64,000 nt of DNA. Source: Nemophila menziesii. Lineage: Eukaryota; Streptophyta; Magnoliopsida; Boraginales; Hydrophyllaceae. Positions within the stretch are counted from its first letter, which is position 1. Every line of letters begins with the position of its first letter. Under the pieces are notes generated by a model. That model saw only the letters and a program-made list of their open reading frames with translations, had not been told where the DNA came from and made no database searches. The stretch covers positions 16,664,001 to 16,728,000 of the forward strand of contig JARWIR010000008.1 in the NCBI GenBank assembly GCA_029959085.1, in the 5' to 3' direction. The position numbers were made by a program, and so were the translations under genes. Of the stretch, positions 11,538 to 22,155 are shown piece after piece.

Positions 11538-12397
11538 TGCGCAAATCTTTAATAATTGCACAGAAATACTTATGTCTGGATATCAAACACAGTTTATTTA
11601 ACGGAAATAATAAATACCCTGTAATAAAATTCAGATTTTTGACAGAAATGATGAATACTCAATTATCAAAATCAGATCATTCACAGAAAAATGAGTAGCA
11701 GTTATAAAAAGCAGTTTTTCAAACAATTAATGAAGATAATTTGAAAATATAAAGTGATCAAAGGATGAAGATGATAACCTTAAATAACAATATGATGTGA
11801 TTGAATTCAGGATATATTAAATTGATTTTATATACGTTAGTTAGAAGACCGTATGAAGAGTTTAATAGTGAGGATTGATTGGGCCTACTTTGTCATCATC
11901 GACGCACCCAATAACAAAACAATTGTGGTGATGAATTTATGTTAATGTTCCCAAAATTGTACGTACTTTTTCCAATGATCCTTTGCATTTTAAATTGTTT
12001 TACTTGTTTATTTTGCTTTCAAGGAGTATTAAAAAATAAATACTAGATCGTCTACCAGAAATGTCAAAGAATTGAACAAGTCCTCCTATTTTTAATATCT
12101 ATTTTCTTTTTCTCAAAACAAGTCCTCCTATCACATATTAACAAATGCAATCTTACAAGAGCAAGCAAATCAGTTACAAGTTCTTATCAATGATGAATAT
12201 TGCGTAGTAGATAGTTGTAGATGGTGCTAAAAATTCTAGGATTTGAATTTTATGTCTATAACATAGTTTATTAAACTCCATTAAAGATTATGAAACTCTA
12301 CTGACCTCTAACAAATATTAGAAAACTTTTAAAATTTCAAGGTTTTATAAAATTATATGGATTAACAATTTTTATTAATAGATGTAAATAAATAATT
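11538..12397. other. EF-hand gene upstream region
   Basis: Presumed promoter and 5' UTR of the minus-strand EF-hand gene, followed by AT-rich DNA. I see no reading frame or repeat family that I can name before the SINE at 12398. Confidence 0.4.
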
Positions 12398-12510
12398 CTT
12401 TTTTTTAAAATACATTGGAAAGCCACTTTGGACTTAGAGTCATTTTAACTCCAATGAGATTCGATCTCACGAGCTCTTGGTCTCTGCGGAGTAGTTACTT
12501 CAATATATAA
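12398..12510 (-). mobile_element. tRNA-derived SINE
   Basis: On the minus strand the order is a block containing CTCCGCAGAGACCAAGAGCT, then GATCGAATCTC (a B-box match), then ATGACTCTAAGTCCAAAGTGG, and an AT-rich tail. The same 3' block (TCCAAAGTGGCT) ends copies at 27194-27312 and 27366-27470, which shows a dispersed family. The A-box end is degraded here but is kept at 3067-3135. Confidence 0.65.
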
Positions 12511-12824
12511 TGATAGGTAATTGTCTTTAAATCTTTTTGAAAAGCTTAATACTTTAAATAGTTTTTATAAAAAATCTCACCCAAAAATATTAAAAACTTG
12601 TATATCTAGAAGTAAAGCGAAACAATATTAATTATAACAATATTCTATATATTAGTACTTAAGAAAAATCTATATAAAAGTTATAGTATTTTGTACTTAG
12701 ATTCTTTAGAACTGAGACACCGTTTTAGTCTTGTTTCGGGTCATAGGTAAGATTTTGAGTCTTGTTTATGTCATATAGAATTTCTTGCGTGTTTTGGGAT
12801 TTCATGTGTTTTTGTGTAAAAAAG

Positions 12825-13811
12825 TTATGCAAGGTGATGAACCAAAGATGGTAGAAGAACACGGTAGGAATGTGGAGGATTTAAAACGGGTACAACACCA
12901 AAAACGGGTCCCTGGTTTCTACTGTATTGGAACCCAAAATTTTCATTCTTTTTCGTTCTAACTACCCCAAACTCGTGACCTTCACTCCTGTAATCATCAA
13001 AAACACCAACCTTCCTCATTTCTTACAAATAAACACTAAATCAATAACCATTACTCTAATTTACACTAAGAATTTAAAGACATGAAAGCAATTTAAAACA
13101 TGGGTTGTCTCCCAAGAAGCACTTTTGTTTATTACGTATTTAAGTTCGACGCGTTACCTTCCATGAAGACGGTAATGAGGCCCTTGCGGTGTTCCTCCGC
13201 TTAAACTCGCCTCTTCTTTGATGTGAAATATTTAGAATCTTCCCATTTATAACATTATTTAATCGATCTCTGAAAGGGGGTGCATAGTACCTTCGTTTCG
13301 CCTCCTTGCTCTCACGGCAAAACTCATTCTCTTCCACATGGTATATTGGGATTGCTTTTGTTGGATTAATTACCTGTTTATCTTCAATAAATTTAACTCG
13401 AATCTATTTCTTATCAAGAAGACATTCCTCTATACATGCTTCTATCTCGGGTAATCCAACCTCTCCAATTACATATTTATTATTTCTAGAATTCACGAAC
13501 TCCTTCCAATCTATGCTTTGTTGGACTTGTGGGGCTGCAAGGTGAGCGTACAAAGTATGCATGATTATATTATGTGTGGGTAAAACTAGGGGATACCCCC
13601 AATCTAGCATCATATCTAGGAGGGTCGAGACATGATCATCTCGTATTCGCTTGAGTCTAGTATCTTGGATTTTTCTAAAATTTTCTACCGCTACACTAGA
13701 CTCCATCATCTCCATATAAACCTCTTGCATCAAATTCAGTTCGTCGCCTCGAAAATAGCTCATCTCTTGATCATTACCCGAATATAAGAGCCTGTAAAAC
13801 AAAACAAACAC
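12825..13811 (-). pseudogene. Internal region of the family A LTR element, no pol seen
   Basis: Downstream (minus strand) of the LTR at 13905 and its primer-binding site are three short frames: 13404-13811, 13140-13337 and 12825-13019. The longest begins its plausible part at MSYFRGDELNLMQEVY and looks like a real but unfamiliar protein. None carries a zinc knuckle, protease, RT or integrase motif. A stretch near 13105 (GGGTTGTCTCCCAAGAAGCAC) resembles the non-coding 3' part of Athila-like elements. The 3' LTR was not found, so the element is probably deleted at its left end. Confidence 0.5.
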
Positions 13812-13880
13812 AAAGCGTAAAACTGAAAATAAAAATGCAATTAAACACTAACGGATAAACACCGTGGTCACACATTACCG

Positions 13881-13898
13881 TCCCCGGCAGCGGCGCCA
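13881..13898 (-). promoter_or_regulatory. Primer-binding site, tRNA-Asp type
   Basis: The minus strand reads TGGCGCCGCTGCCGGGGA, 6 nt beyond the LTR end. This is the PBS form typical of plant Athila/Tat elements, complementary to the 3' end of tRNA-Asp. The identical 18-mer occurs at 53351-53368 at the same distance from another LTR. Confidence 0.9.
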
Positions 13899-13904
13899 AA
13901 AATT

Positions 13905-15495
13905 TGGTGGTCCTTTGTGTGTTCTAAAAATAATGTAATAAGTAAAGAGAACCACAACCGCAAGTGTACGGTTGTCCCAAGTAATAATAGTGATAAACAG
14001 GATCGTTCGCAGGGACGGTATGGTTAACTACAATGCTTATCAATTAATGAGTAATTGCACGTGAAAGCAAATAAATGTTTATAAGAGTTGTTTGTTTGGT
14101 TTTATAGTTCCTAAGATATTAAAGACTAATATGAAAATGCAAATAAATAACTAAACGCAAGTAAATAAAGGTGAGACGCAAATATGAGCAGGCAGTACTT
14201 GAGAGACGCAGGGGATTCTCCTAACTCTATTTCATATCATATGTTGTTTAAGGGTCAAATTGGTCAATTGACATTGGTCGGGATTCGGGAATCTTCGTAC
14301 CCCCGTCAGGGTGGACTACGAAACTATTCTAGGGTGTCACAAACCCCGTCAGGGTGATTATGATCCACCTTCGAATGATTAAGCTAAAATTACCTCGTTG
14401 GCCATAAAATTAACTACGCTCGTCAAAGTCAAATAGTTTCTATTTTATATTCTGTAATTGATTCTGCACCTAAACCCCCCGTCAAGATGATCCACACGCC
14501 ACTATGTGGAATAGCCTAGATACTAAAATCTGTTATTAGTTCGCGACTCTAAGAACAGTAAATAATCACAAATTACAGAAAAATGTAAAAGTCCCAATTC
14601 GATTTAATTAATTAAAACTCAAATTCAAACATATGAAAATCAATAGAATAGGGATTCACCCATTATTCGTTCTCAAGCACTAAGAGAAATTAGCTCATGC
14701 TAATGGAAAATAAAACCAAATTAAAAATAATAAAACTCATATTGTTTACAGAAAGAAAATATAGAGAAACCTAATTTCGGAATTGGTTTGGCTGCGAATT
14801 GGAGATATAGACAGTCTCCAACTCTTGGCTTCTTCTTTTCCTTGCTTCTGCTTCTTCTCCGGACACTCTCTTCTAAGGATGATTTTTAATTGAAGAATAA
14901 AATGAGAGGTGTGAAAAACTGAAGTCAAAGGCTCCTTTTATAAGCTCCAATTCGGAATGGGCTTTTAATTAAGGATTAAGTGAATAATAAAAAGTCCAAG
15001 TCCATTAATCAAGCCCAAATCCCGTAACTGCTGCACCACTTCCACTAAAACAGCTCTACCCGATTCGTTATAACTCCGATTGACCTGAAATCACTTGCTA
15101 AATTTCCGTAACTCGATAAGGAACATAATATCTTCAAAGTTCATCGGCTAAATCAAATCGTAAGTGCCTCGAAATCAGCAATCTTTGGCCTGTTTTCCAG
15201 ATTTACAGTTTCAAAATATAATTCTTTTCGGGATTTATTTTCAAGCTTTGACTCCATATCACGATCTTTGACTTTCTTCTCGGATTCCCCTCCTAGCTAA
15301 TATTCAAAACCTACAAACTTTCTACTAAAATACACAAGATTACGCGCAAAAGTTTAATAAATCAAAAATACTAGAAAATAAAGAGGAAATTCGAAATATT
15401 GCATTTTTAGTCCTAAAGTCTATCAAAATGATTAAATAAACATAAAAAATTATGTCTCCCAAGGGTCTAAAATAAGAACAATTAGGGAGACATCA
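13905..15495 (-). mobile_element. 5' LTR of a family A Athila-like element
   Basis: On the minus strand the LTR starts TGATGTCTCCCTAA at 15495 and ends GGACCACCA at 13905, with TG...CA ends and a length of 1591 bp. A second copy of the whole LTR lies at 60679-62262 and a partial one at 8535-9226. It is inserted into the reverse transcriptase of the copia element whose coding stops at 15496, right after the codons for QNEY. The 5 bp beside it are CATAT; the partner duplication was not found because the far end of the element is missing. Confidence 0.88.
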
Positions 15496-16267
15496 CATAT
15501 TCATTTTGGGATACAACATCCCCAGAATTTTTAGATAAATGAATACTAGAATCATAAGGAGTATTTACAGGTGTTACCTCAAAGGAGTCAAATTTCTTCA
15601 ACATCCTTTCTACGTAATGAGACTGATTCAGGGAAATACCATTACTGCTCCTAATGATTTTTACCCCAAGAATTACATCTGCTTCTCCCATGTCTTTCAT
15701 GTCAAACTTAGAAAACAAGAAGCGTTTGGTCTCATTTATGGTATGAAGGGAAGTGCCGAAGATGAGCATGTCATCTACATATAGGAAAATGATGGTACAC
15801 TCTGATCCTGTTACTTTGGAGTAAACACACGAGTCAGAAGTGTTGACCACTAACCAATCTGAAATGAGGGTACTATCGAGTTTTTCATACCATTTTTTGG
15901 GTGCATGTTTCAAGCCATACAAAGACTTTTTTAGCTTGCACACTTTATCCCATTGACCGGGAACCACACACCCTTCAGGCTGGGCCATATAGATCTCTTC
16001 ATCTAGGTCCCCATTCAAAAACGCAGTCTTAACATCCATCTGGTGTATGACCAGTTTGTGAATGACCGCAAGAGCGATGAGGGTCCTAATGGTGGCGATT
16101 TTGGTCACAGGGGAGTAAGTGTCGAAGTAATCAAGTCCTTTCTTTTGGGTGAAACCCTTAATAACAAGCCTAGCTTTGAATTTTTCTATTGAGCCATCCG
16201 GTCTCAACTTTTTCTTAAAAATCCATTTGCTATTGATGGGTTTGCTGCCTTTAGGTAAGTCAGTCAA
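15496..16267 (-). pseudogene. Copia reverse transcriptase, truncated by insertion
   Basis: The RT starts near WIFKKKLRPDGS and KARLVIKGF. It has the block QMDVKTAFLNGDLDEEIYM, KSLYGLKHAPKKWYE, and the catalytic FLYVDDMLIFG. It is open for about 257 codons, then runs into the inserted LTR after the codons for QNEY; the last codons of the frame are LTR sequence. The missing downstream part should be the connection and RNase H. Confidence 0.93.
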
Positions 16268-16270
16268 TTC

Positions 16271-17571
16271 CTACGTATGATTACTTCTAATAGACTCAAG
16301 CTCGCTATTAATAGCTTCTTTCCAAAAACTAGCATCTACCGATCTCAAAGCATCGGCATAAGTTTTTGGGTCTTCCTCCATGAGGAGACAGGTGACAACC
16401 TGTTCACTTATTAGGTCAATGTGAAGACCTTCGGTTAAGAAGGCTGTGATAAAATAGGGTCCAAAGCTGGACTCGGTCCTACGTCTCTTACTCCTCCTAA
16501 GTTCTTCCTCAGGAATACTACTAGGTTCATAGGAAGTAGAGGGGTCAGGGGAACTATCACAAAGAGGTACATTAACATTATCAGATAAGTTACTAGAAGA
16601 TAAAGAAGCATCAATAGTATTCACAGTTTTCAAAGGGAAAATATTTTCAAAGAATTCAGCATCTCTAGATTGAAAAATGGAGTTATCATATAATGATATA
16701 AATCTATAGGCTGCACTATTCTGAGCATACCCTATGAATACAGAGTCTATTGTTTTGGGTCCAACAGTGATTGTTTTAAAATCGGGTAGTTTGACCTTGG
16801 CCAGACACCCCCACACTTTTAAAAATTCCAGGTTAGGTGGAAAGCCTTTCCACATCTCATAGGGGGTCTTATCTAGGGATTTATGGGGTACCCTATTAAG
16901 GACATAACAGGCTGACAAAACAGCTTCCCCCCAACATTTTTGTTGGTAAACCTGAACTTATTAACATAGCATTCATAGTCTCTTTAAGGGATCTATTTTT
17001 TCTCTCGGCTATGCCATTTTGTTGGGTGTATAGGGGGCACTAAGTTCGTGGATTATTCCATTTGTTTCACAAAACTCTTTAAGTGAATTAGAACTATATT
17101 CGCCTCCTCTATCTGACCTAAATCTTTTGATTTTACAGTCTAGTTGATTTTCTACTTCGGCTTTGTATTTTAAGAACGTGTTTTCCGCCTCGTCTTTAGT
17201 TTTAAGGAGATACACTTTAGTGAACCTAGAGTAGTCATCTACAAAGGTTATATATTAAATTTTTCCTCCTCTACTAGCGGAGTTTTTAAAATCTGCTAAG
17301 TCAGAATGCACTAATTCTAGTAGTTTAGTCTTTCTCGTGGTCACAGACTTAAAAGGTTTCTTCGCAAGTTTGGACTCTACACATATTTGGCATTTAGAAA
17401 AGTCATCTATTTTATTGAGGGGTATTAGTCCAAGTTCTTTAAGCCTTTTAATATTAGAGATATTAAGGTGACCTAGTCTACCATGTCAAATGTCAAGAGA
17501 TTCAACGACATAAGCAAAATCAGAGGCATTCTCATTCATTGGTACAGTATTTAAAATAAACAAACCACCAT
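16271..17571 (-). pseudogene. Copia integrase, frameshifted
   Basis: The integrase core is readable in pieces: GAG-pre-integrase near 17400-17570, a core segment at 17009-17215 with FRSDRGGEY, and a C-terminal part at 16271-16918 with PYEMWKGFPPNLEFLKVWGC, then the linker with EELRRSKRRR. The pieces lie in different frames, so several indels or stops separate them. The enzyme cannot be made from this copy. Confidence 0.85.
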
Positions 17572-18882
17572 TCATGTACCCTTTCCCCACAAACTCATCA
17601 TTTTTGGTAATAACCATTTTTCCCCCTTCAATACAAGTTTAAGGCCTACTTTATTAAGAAGAGCTCTGGAAACTAAGTTCCTAAGGAGACAGGGGACGAA
17701 GAGAGCATCATTCAACTCTAATATTTTACCAGAAATGACTTTTAGAGAAACTTGTCCTTTACCGAAGACCATGGCGATTGAGGAGTCACCCATGTAGATA
17801 AATTCATCATTTGTTGCTTCTTCGAATTTCTTGAACATAGATCTCGTTGAGCAGAAATGACGAGAAGCTCCAGTGTCAAGAATCCACTCGGTTTTGTTCT
17901 CAATTAGGTTTACCTCAACCATTACTGCAACAATAACCTCTTCGGTCTCGACCAGATTTGCGGCAGGTTTGGGACCTTGACCGGCTCTAAGGTTGCACTC
18001 GAAAGCTCTATGTCCTTCCTTCCTACAACAGTAACAAGCTCCTTTGGGTTTCTGAATCTTACCAGAGGTTTTGAACCCACCACCTTTGGAGTTGCCGCGG
18101 TTCTTGTTGCCCCCAGATTTGGATTTGTTGTGGCCTTGTTGTTTACCCTTCCCTTTGAACCTGTCTTTGTTACCTTGACCAGAACTTTCGACAAGATTAG
18201 CTTTGGATGATTGAAAAGGGAAAGGAATAGTCCTGTCTTTGAGTCGATTTGCCTCCTCGACTTGTATATGGCTAATCAACTCTTGTAGTGTCATTTCCTT
18301 CTTCTTGTGCTTCAGGTGATTACGGTATTCGCTCCAGGAAGGTGGGAACTTCTCTAACAAGATATTGGCTTGGAACACTTCACACATTTTCATACCTTCA
18401 GCAATCACATCCGCACAAAGGTTTTCATAGACATGGAGCTGTTCGGTCATGGGTTTCTGATTGGTGAGACGAAAGTTGTACCAAGTCCCAGTGACATATT
18501 TCTTCTTACCAGAATCCTCAGCCCCATATTTTTTCTCAAGTGTCTCCCATATGATCTTTGCCGATTTTTCTTTGGCAAGAAGATCAAAGATGAGATTCGA
18601 CACATTATTTAACATCCATCCTCGAACCATGGTATTAGGTCGTTTAAACTTGGATTCCAGAGCACGATACCTAGTCTGTTCTTCTTCAGTGGGAACTCCA
18701 TTGTCCACTAAAAGTGGAGGATCTTCGTATAAAACAAAGTCCAGTTCGTACTGTTCAAGATAGATAAGGATCTTTTGTGCCCAACGCTTGTAGTTGGAAC
18801 CATTAAGAGGCTCCAACTTATTCACGTTGGGAAAGGCCTTTGCATTCAATGATGAAGCAACAGCCGAGTTTGGAAAAGCCAT
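17572..18882 (-). CDS. Copia gag and protease, long open frame
   Basis: A 436-codon frame starting MAFPNSAVASS. Residues about 24-200 form the copia gag domain (GSNYKRWAQKILIYLEQYEL near the start). A Lys/Gly/Asn-rich basic stretch follows, then a CCHC zinc knuckle CYCCRKEGHRAFEC. The aspartic protease active site follows as WILDTGASRHFC. The frame runs out shortly after the protease, near the border to the pre-integrase region. The start matches the first Met of the second copia copy at 32883. Confidence 0.9.
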   Translation of the reverse strand: MAFPNSAVASSLNAKAFPNVNKLEPLNGSNYKRWAQKILIYLEQYELDFVLYEDPPLLVDNGVPTEEEQTRYRALESKFKRPNTMVRGWMLNNVSNLIFDLLAKEKSAKIIWETLEKKYGAEDSGKKKYVTGTWYNFRLTNQKPMTEQLHVYENLCADVIAEGMKMCEVFQANILLEKFPPSWSEYRNHLKHKKKEMTLQELISHIQVEEANRLKDRTIPFPFQSSKANLVESSGQGNKDRFKGKGKQQGHNKSKSGGNKNRGNSKGGGFKTSGKIQKPKGACYCCRKEGHRAFECNLRAGQGPKPAANLVETEEVIVAVMVEVNLIENKTEWILDTGASRHFCSTRSMFKKFEEATNDEFIYMGDSSIAMVFGKGQVSLKVISGKILELNDALFVPCLLRNLVSRALLNKVGLKLVLKGEKWLLPKMMSLWGKGT

Positions 18883-19650
18883 AAGGTAAAACGGTGATTA
18901 AAGAAAAACAACTGAATATCTTTTTAAATTGTAGGGAAAAATATCACCGTTTTTGGAAAAGAAATCGGAAAAACAAATTCCGAATAAAAGTAAATTCAAT
19001 TAACTGGTAAACTAACTATTACACGGAAATTGAATTGAAACGAAACTTACAAACTTTTACACGGAAATTCAAAAAGCAAAAGCTAAATGGAAAGGAAATT
19101 AATCCCGGTGTTAAAACTGATGGACTTATGTTTGTCTTCTGATTGATTGTCAGCGACACTATAAGAGCTTGATCATACTAGTTGACTTGACCTGACGAGT
19201 TGACCAGCTGATGGACTTACGTTTGTCTTCTGATTGATTGCCAGCGACACTATCATAAGAGCTTGATAGGAAAACTCATTTCATTTTTTGACTCCCCAAA
19301 CTCTCCCACAAGCCACGCCCACGCCGGTGCCAGGTGGGTGGTGGTGGTGCGCGCGTGTGGGGCTTTGCTTTCCCTTCTTGGCTTGCATAGTGTTTAGTCA
19401 TTATGATAGGAATACATGGGTGAGTATATTTATACAGTAAAATTGTTTTACTCACCTCCTATGTGGGACAAAATCCTTCACAAAAAATGACTTTTCCACT
19501 TCCAAAGGAAATGGGAAGAGTCTTGGTTAATCCTCCATATTAATCCAAGTCTCTTCCGCTTCTCCTAAAGATCATGAATGGATAATAGCCTGTACTAAAA
19601 GTATAGCATTAATCCAATATATAGCCCTATGGTCGAATATCAAAGAAACC
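18883..19650 (-). mobile_element. Copia copy 1 leader and 5' LTR region
   Basis: Sequence upstream of gag, with a GC-rich motif of CACC repeats near 19330 and GTCCCACATAGG near 19460 (minus strand). Both are echoed near the second copy (33590-33750) and near 9240-9370. The exact LTR ends and the primer-binding site could not be fixed. It contains a direct duplication of about 57-60 bp (19117-19173 and 19208-19267). Confidence 0.5.
19117..19267. repeat. Direct repeat pair in the copia leader
   Basis: A segment starting CTGATGGACTTA at 19117-19173 recurs at 19208-19267, differing at two positions plus a 3-base insertion. A 34-bp spacer separates them. The second copia copy does not show an obvious duplicate here. 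Confidence 0.85.
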
Positions 19651-20639
19651 CAAGTTCATAAAAGGGGTAGTTTGAGGGACCTGGGGATGGAAACCGAGGA
19701 CAAAACAAAAATCATCCTCAAATAAGGAACATGATGGTATAGCAGGCAGACAAGACTACGTGAATTAATCAGGATACTCCATCTACTTGGTATAACTTAG
19801 ATGCATAGTTTCCTTGAGGATTTAATCCACCAATTTTACCAATATATGATGGCTCGGCTGATCCAAATCAACATATCAAAATGTATGGATGCCACATGGA
19901 TCTCACAAATAGTTTATATGTTATCTATTGTAGTGCCTTTCCGTCTACTTCATTAGAGTAGGCCCAATAGTGGTGCTCAAGTCTCAAGTCTCAAGCCTAA
20001 CATGATAGGAAAATTTCCAGCTTAATCAAAGGCTAAAATAAAGGTTTGTAGAAAGTTGAAGGCGTTGGCGAGATAGCTTGGCCTCCTCAGTATGTATTAA
20101 GAAAGAATGAGACCTTTTGTAGCTAATCAGAATGCTTCGGCAATATTACCCACTAGGTGAAGGTACTCAACAAGATTGTTTCTCAGATAGATTATATACA
20201 TAGGTTGCAAAATAGATTCACAAATCAATCTCTCATCTAGGCCATTATCAACCCTAGCCGAAACCCTCAAAGTGTAGGGATTCCTATAAAGTCTATCTAA
20301 ACTAAGATAGAAAACTCTATATGCATAGAATTATGAAAGGAGATCAAAAGTCACAGATTTAATGAATCATTAAGGACCCATTTCATAACTATAGAATTAC
20401 GTAACATATCGAGAATCACATAATCTTACTCTATAAAAAAATGGGATCATGCACACAACAAAAAATGGCAGTAAAATTTCAAGCGTCATGCCGAGAGGGC
20501 GACCGAATATACATTCCATTAGATTTATGTAGTTTAATGAGTAGGGAACAAGTAACTTTGGCTACAAGAAACTCTGATACGTAGTTTAGATTTACTTAGC
20601 CTCCAAAAGGTCTTGGACACCAAGTTATCTTTGACTCCA
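19651..20639. other. Non-coding, probably old LTR sequence
   Basis: No gene motif is seen. The stretch leads without a visible border into the LTR end and primer-binding site at 20640-20935, so part of it may be the upstream portion of that LTR. Confidence 0.35.
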
Positions 20640-20935
20640 ATTTTTCTCTCTGATATATATACAGTATATGTATAAGGAAATATAAAGAAGTGCGACCAAC
20701 AAATAAAGTGTGGGTAATACACTTATGAGAGAAAATAAAAGAGGGATTTTTGTAGAATATAGAATAAGGTTGTTTTACTTGTTCAAGTTTTCTATATAAT
20801 GTGAAATAGTGTGAACTTTTGTGGACGTATGCAATTTGCAAAACCACGTATGTCTTTTGTCTCCTTTATTTTTGTCATTAATTTCTCTATCTTCGTAATT
20901 TTCACCCAACAAATGGTATCAGAGTGAGGTCTAGT
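20640..20935 (+). mobile_element. LTR 3' end with tRNA-Met-type primer-binding site
   Basis: A TATA-like run (GATATATATACAG near 20650) is followed about 250 bp later by TTCACCCAACA and then TGGTATCAGAGTGAGGT (20915-20931). That string is the usual start of the copia PBS, complementary to initiator tRNA-Met. No gag follows; the next sequence is an unrelated CGGTT-rich repeat. This looks like the 5' LTR remnant of a plus-strand copia element. Confidence 0.5.
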
Positions 20936-21090
20936 AGGGGTGAGTACAGTCCGGTTCGGCTCTGTTTTTTTTTTTGCCAAAACTGAAACCGAGACTGAAT
21001 GGTTCGGGTTTTAAGAGTGTTGCTATAGAACTGAACAGTTTTGATCGGTTTGGTTTCGTCGGTTTTTGGTTCGGTTTATTTTTCGGTTTT
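20936..21090. repeat. CGGTTCGG-rich repeat, hAT-MITE-like end
   Basis: It starts TAGGGGTGAGTACAG and then repeats GGTTCGG, CGGTTT and related words. This is the usual look of one end of plant hAT-type MITEs. I could not find the partner end, so it may be truncated. Confidence 0.4.
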
Positions 21091-21631
21091 TATATGTGTT
21101 TGCTTTGGTAACTGGAAGTACATTTGAAACATGTTATTATCTAATATATCAATATATGAAGTGTTTGTTTTTCATGTTAATTGATTCGTGAGGTAATTTA
21201 GGTTGGGTAAGTGTTTGGGATGGCTAAGGAGGAAAATAAAAGAAGAAGAAGAAAGAAATCTAATTCCAATAACTTCCTTTATGAACCCTAGAAAAATTTC
21301 ACGGGGAGAGAGGCTAAAATTAGAAAAAGAAACAGGTGTTTTAAGAGATAGAAACTAAAAATGTAACTAAGAGAAGGCAGAAAAATATTTTTTGAACTCT
21401 CATTGAGCTTTTTTACCTTTTCACAATTGTCTCTCCTAAAGAGTTAAGACCTAAGAACGAGATTATGGTCCGAAAAGTGGTTTCTTATCCAATCCAACTA
21501 AGATAGCATCGTTGTGCTTCAAATTCGTGGAAGTTTGAATTTCTATAAATTCGGAAGTAATCTACTGGATCGTGTTGACAAATATAATGAATAAGCCTCC
21601 TTTTAGGGATATCATAAATTACAAGGCTAAT

Positions 21632-21719
21632 GTGTGCGCTATATGCAGAGATGGCAAAGCACGGTCAAAACGGGTAGTGTGTGCGCTATATGCAGAGATG
21701 GCAAAGCACAGTCAAAACG
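21632..21719. repeat. 45-bp tandem duplication
   Basis: Two adjacent units start GTGTGCGCTATATGCAGAG at 21632 and 21677 and are nearly identical. A plus-strand frame crosses both but has no recognised domain. Confidence 0.85.
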
Positions 21720-22155
21720 TATCATATTCTTTGTGGTCCATTTGGTTGAATCATCTGGAGATATTTTATTCGCTGAACTACAACAACAAGCTACGTATGA
21801 TTCTATTTTAAAAAATTATGGACTAAATAGTTATAATAGTTTTAAAACTATTCATCTAGCCCTTGATTTTTGGCCTAATGAAGAAGCTAATGGCTTAAAA
21901 GGAAACGTGATTATCTTTAGGTTACTAAGAGGTAAAATATAAGGCACCAAAAGGTAATCAACCCAACTACATAAAATTCAAGCAACTAAAAATGTTGTAT
22001 ATTTATTCACCTATTTAGCAACATACAACAACTTTCATGGTTATGAACCATGCGATTATCATCATTAATCACCTTCTACCAAAACTATACCTTCCCTTCC
22101 CCTTCCCCTACCTACTAATCTAAACATCCCAAAGCTTTAAGATATATGAAACACT
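21720..22155. other. 3' flank of the H+-pyrophosphatase gene
   Basis: The final 150 bp should be the 3' UTR of the minus-strand pump gene. Otherwise there is AT-rich sequence without a recognised feature. Confidence 0.4.

Larger units (their letters stand above)
15496..18882 (-). mobile_element. Ty1/copia retrotransposon body (copy 1), interrupted
   Basis: The copia order gag, protease, integrase, reverse transcriptase is readable on the minus strand from 18882 down. It is broken by frame changes and a stop between protease and integrase, and cut off inside the RT by the LTR at 13905-15495. The RNase H part is not found nearby, whereas the related copy at 28631-32883 still has it. Coding identity to the family is high in gag and RT, so copy 1 is the younger of the two. 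Confidence 0.92.

Noticed and set aside
17922..18763. Overlapping frames of 77-100 codons on both strands within copia gag
   Set aside because: Shadows of the gag-protease frame at 17572-18882.
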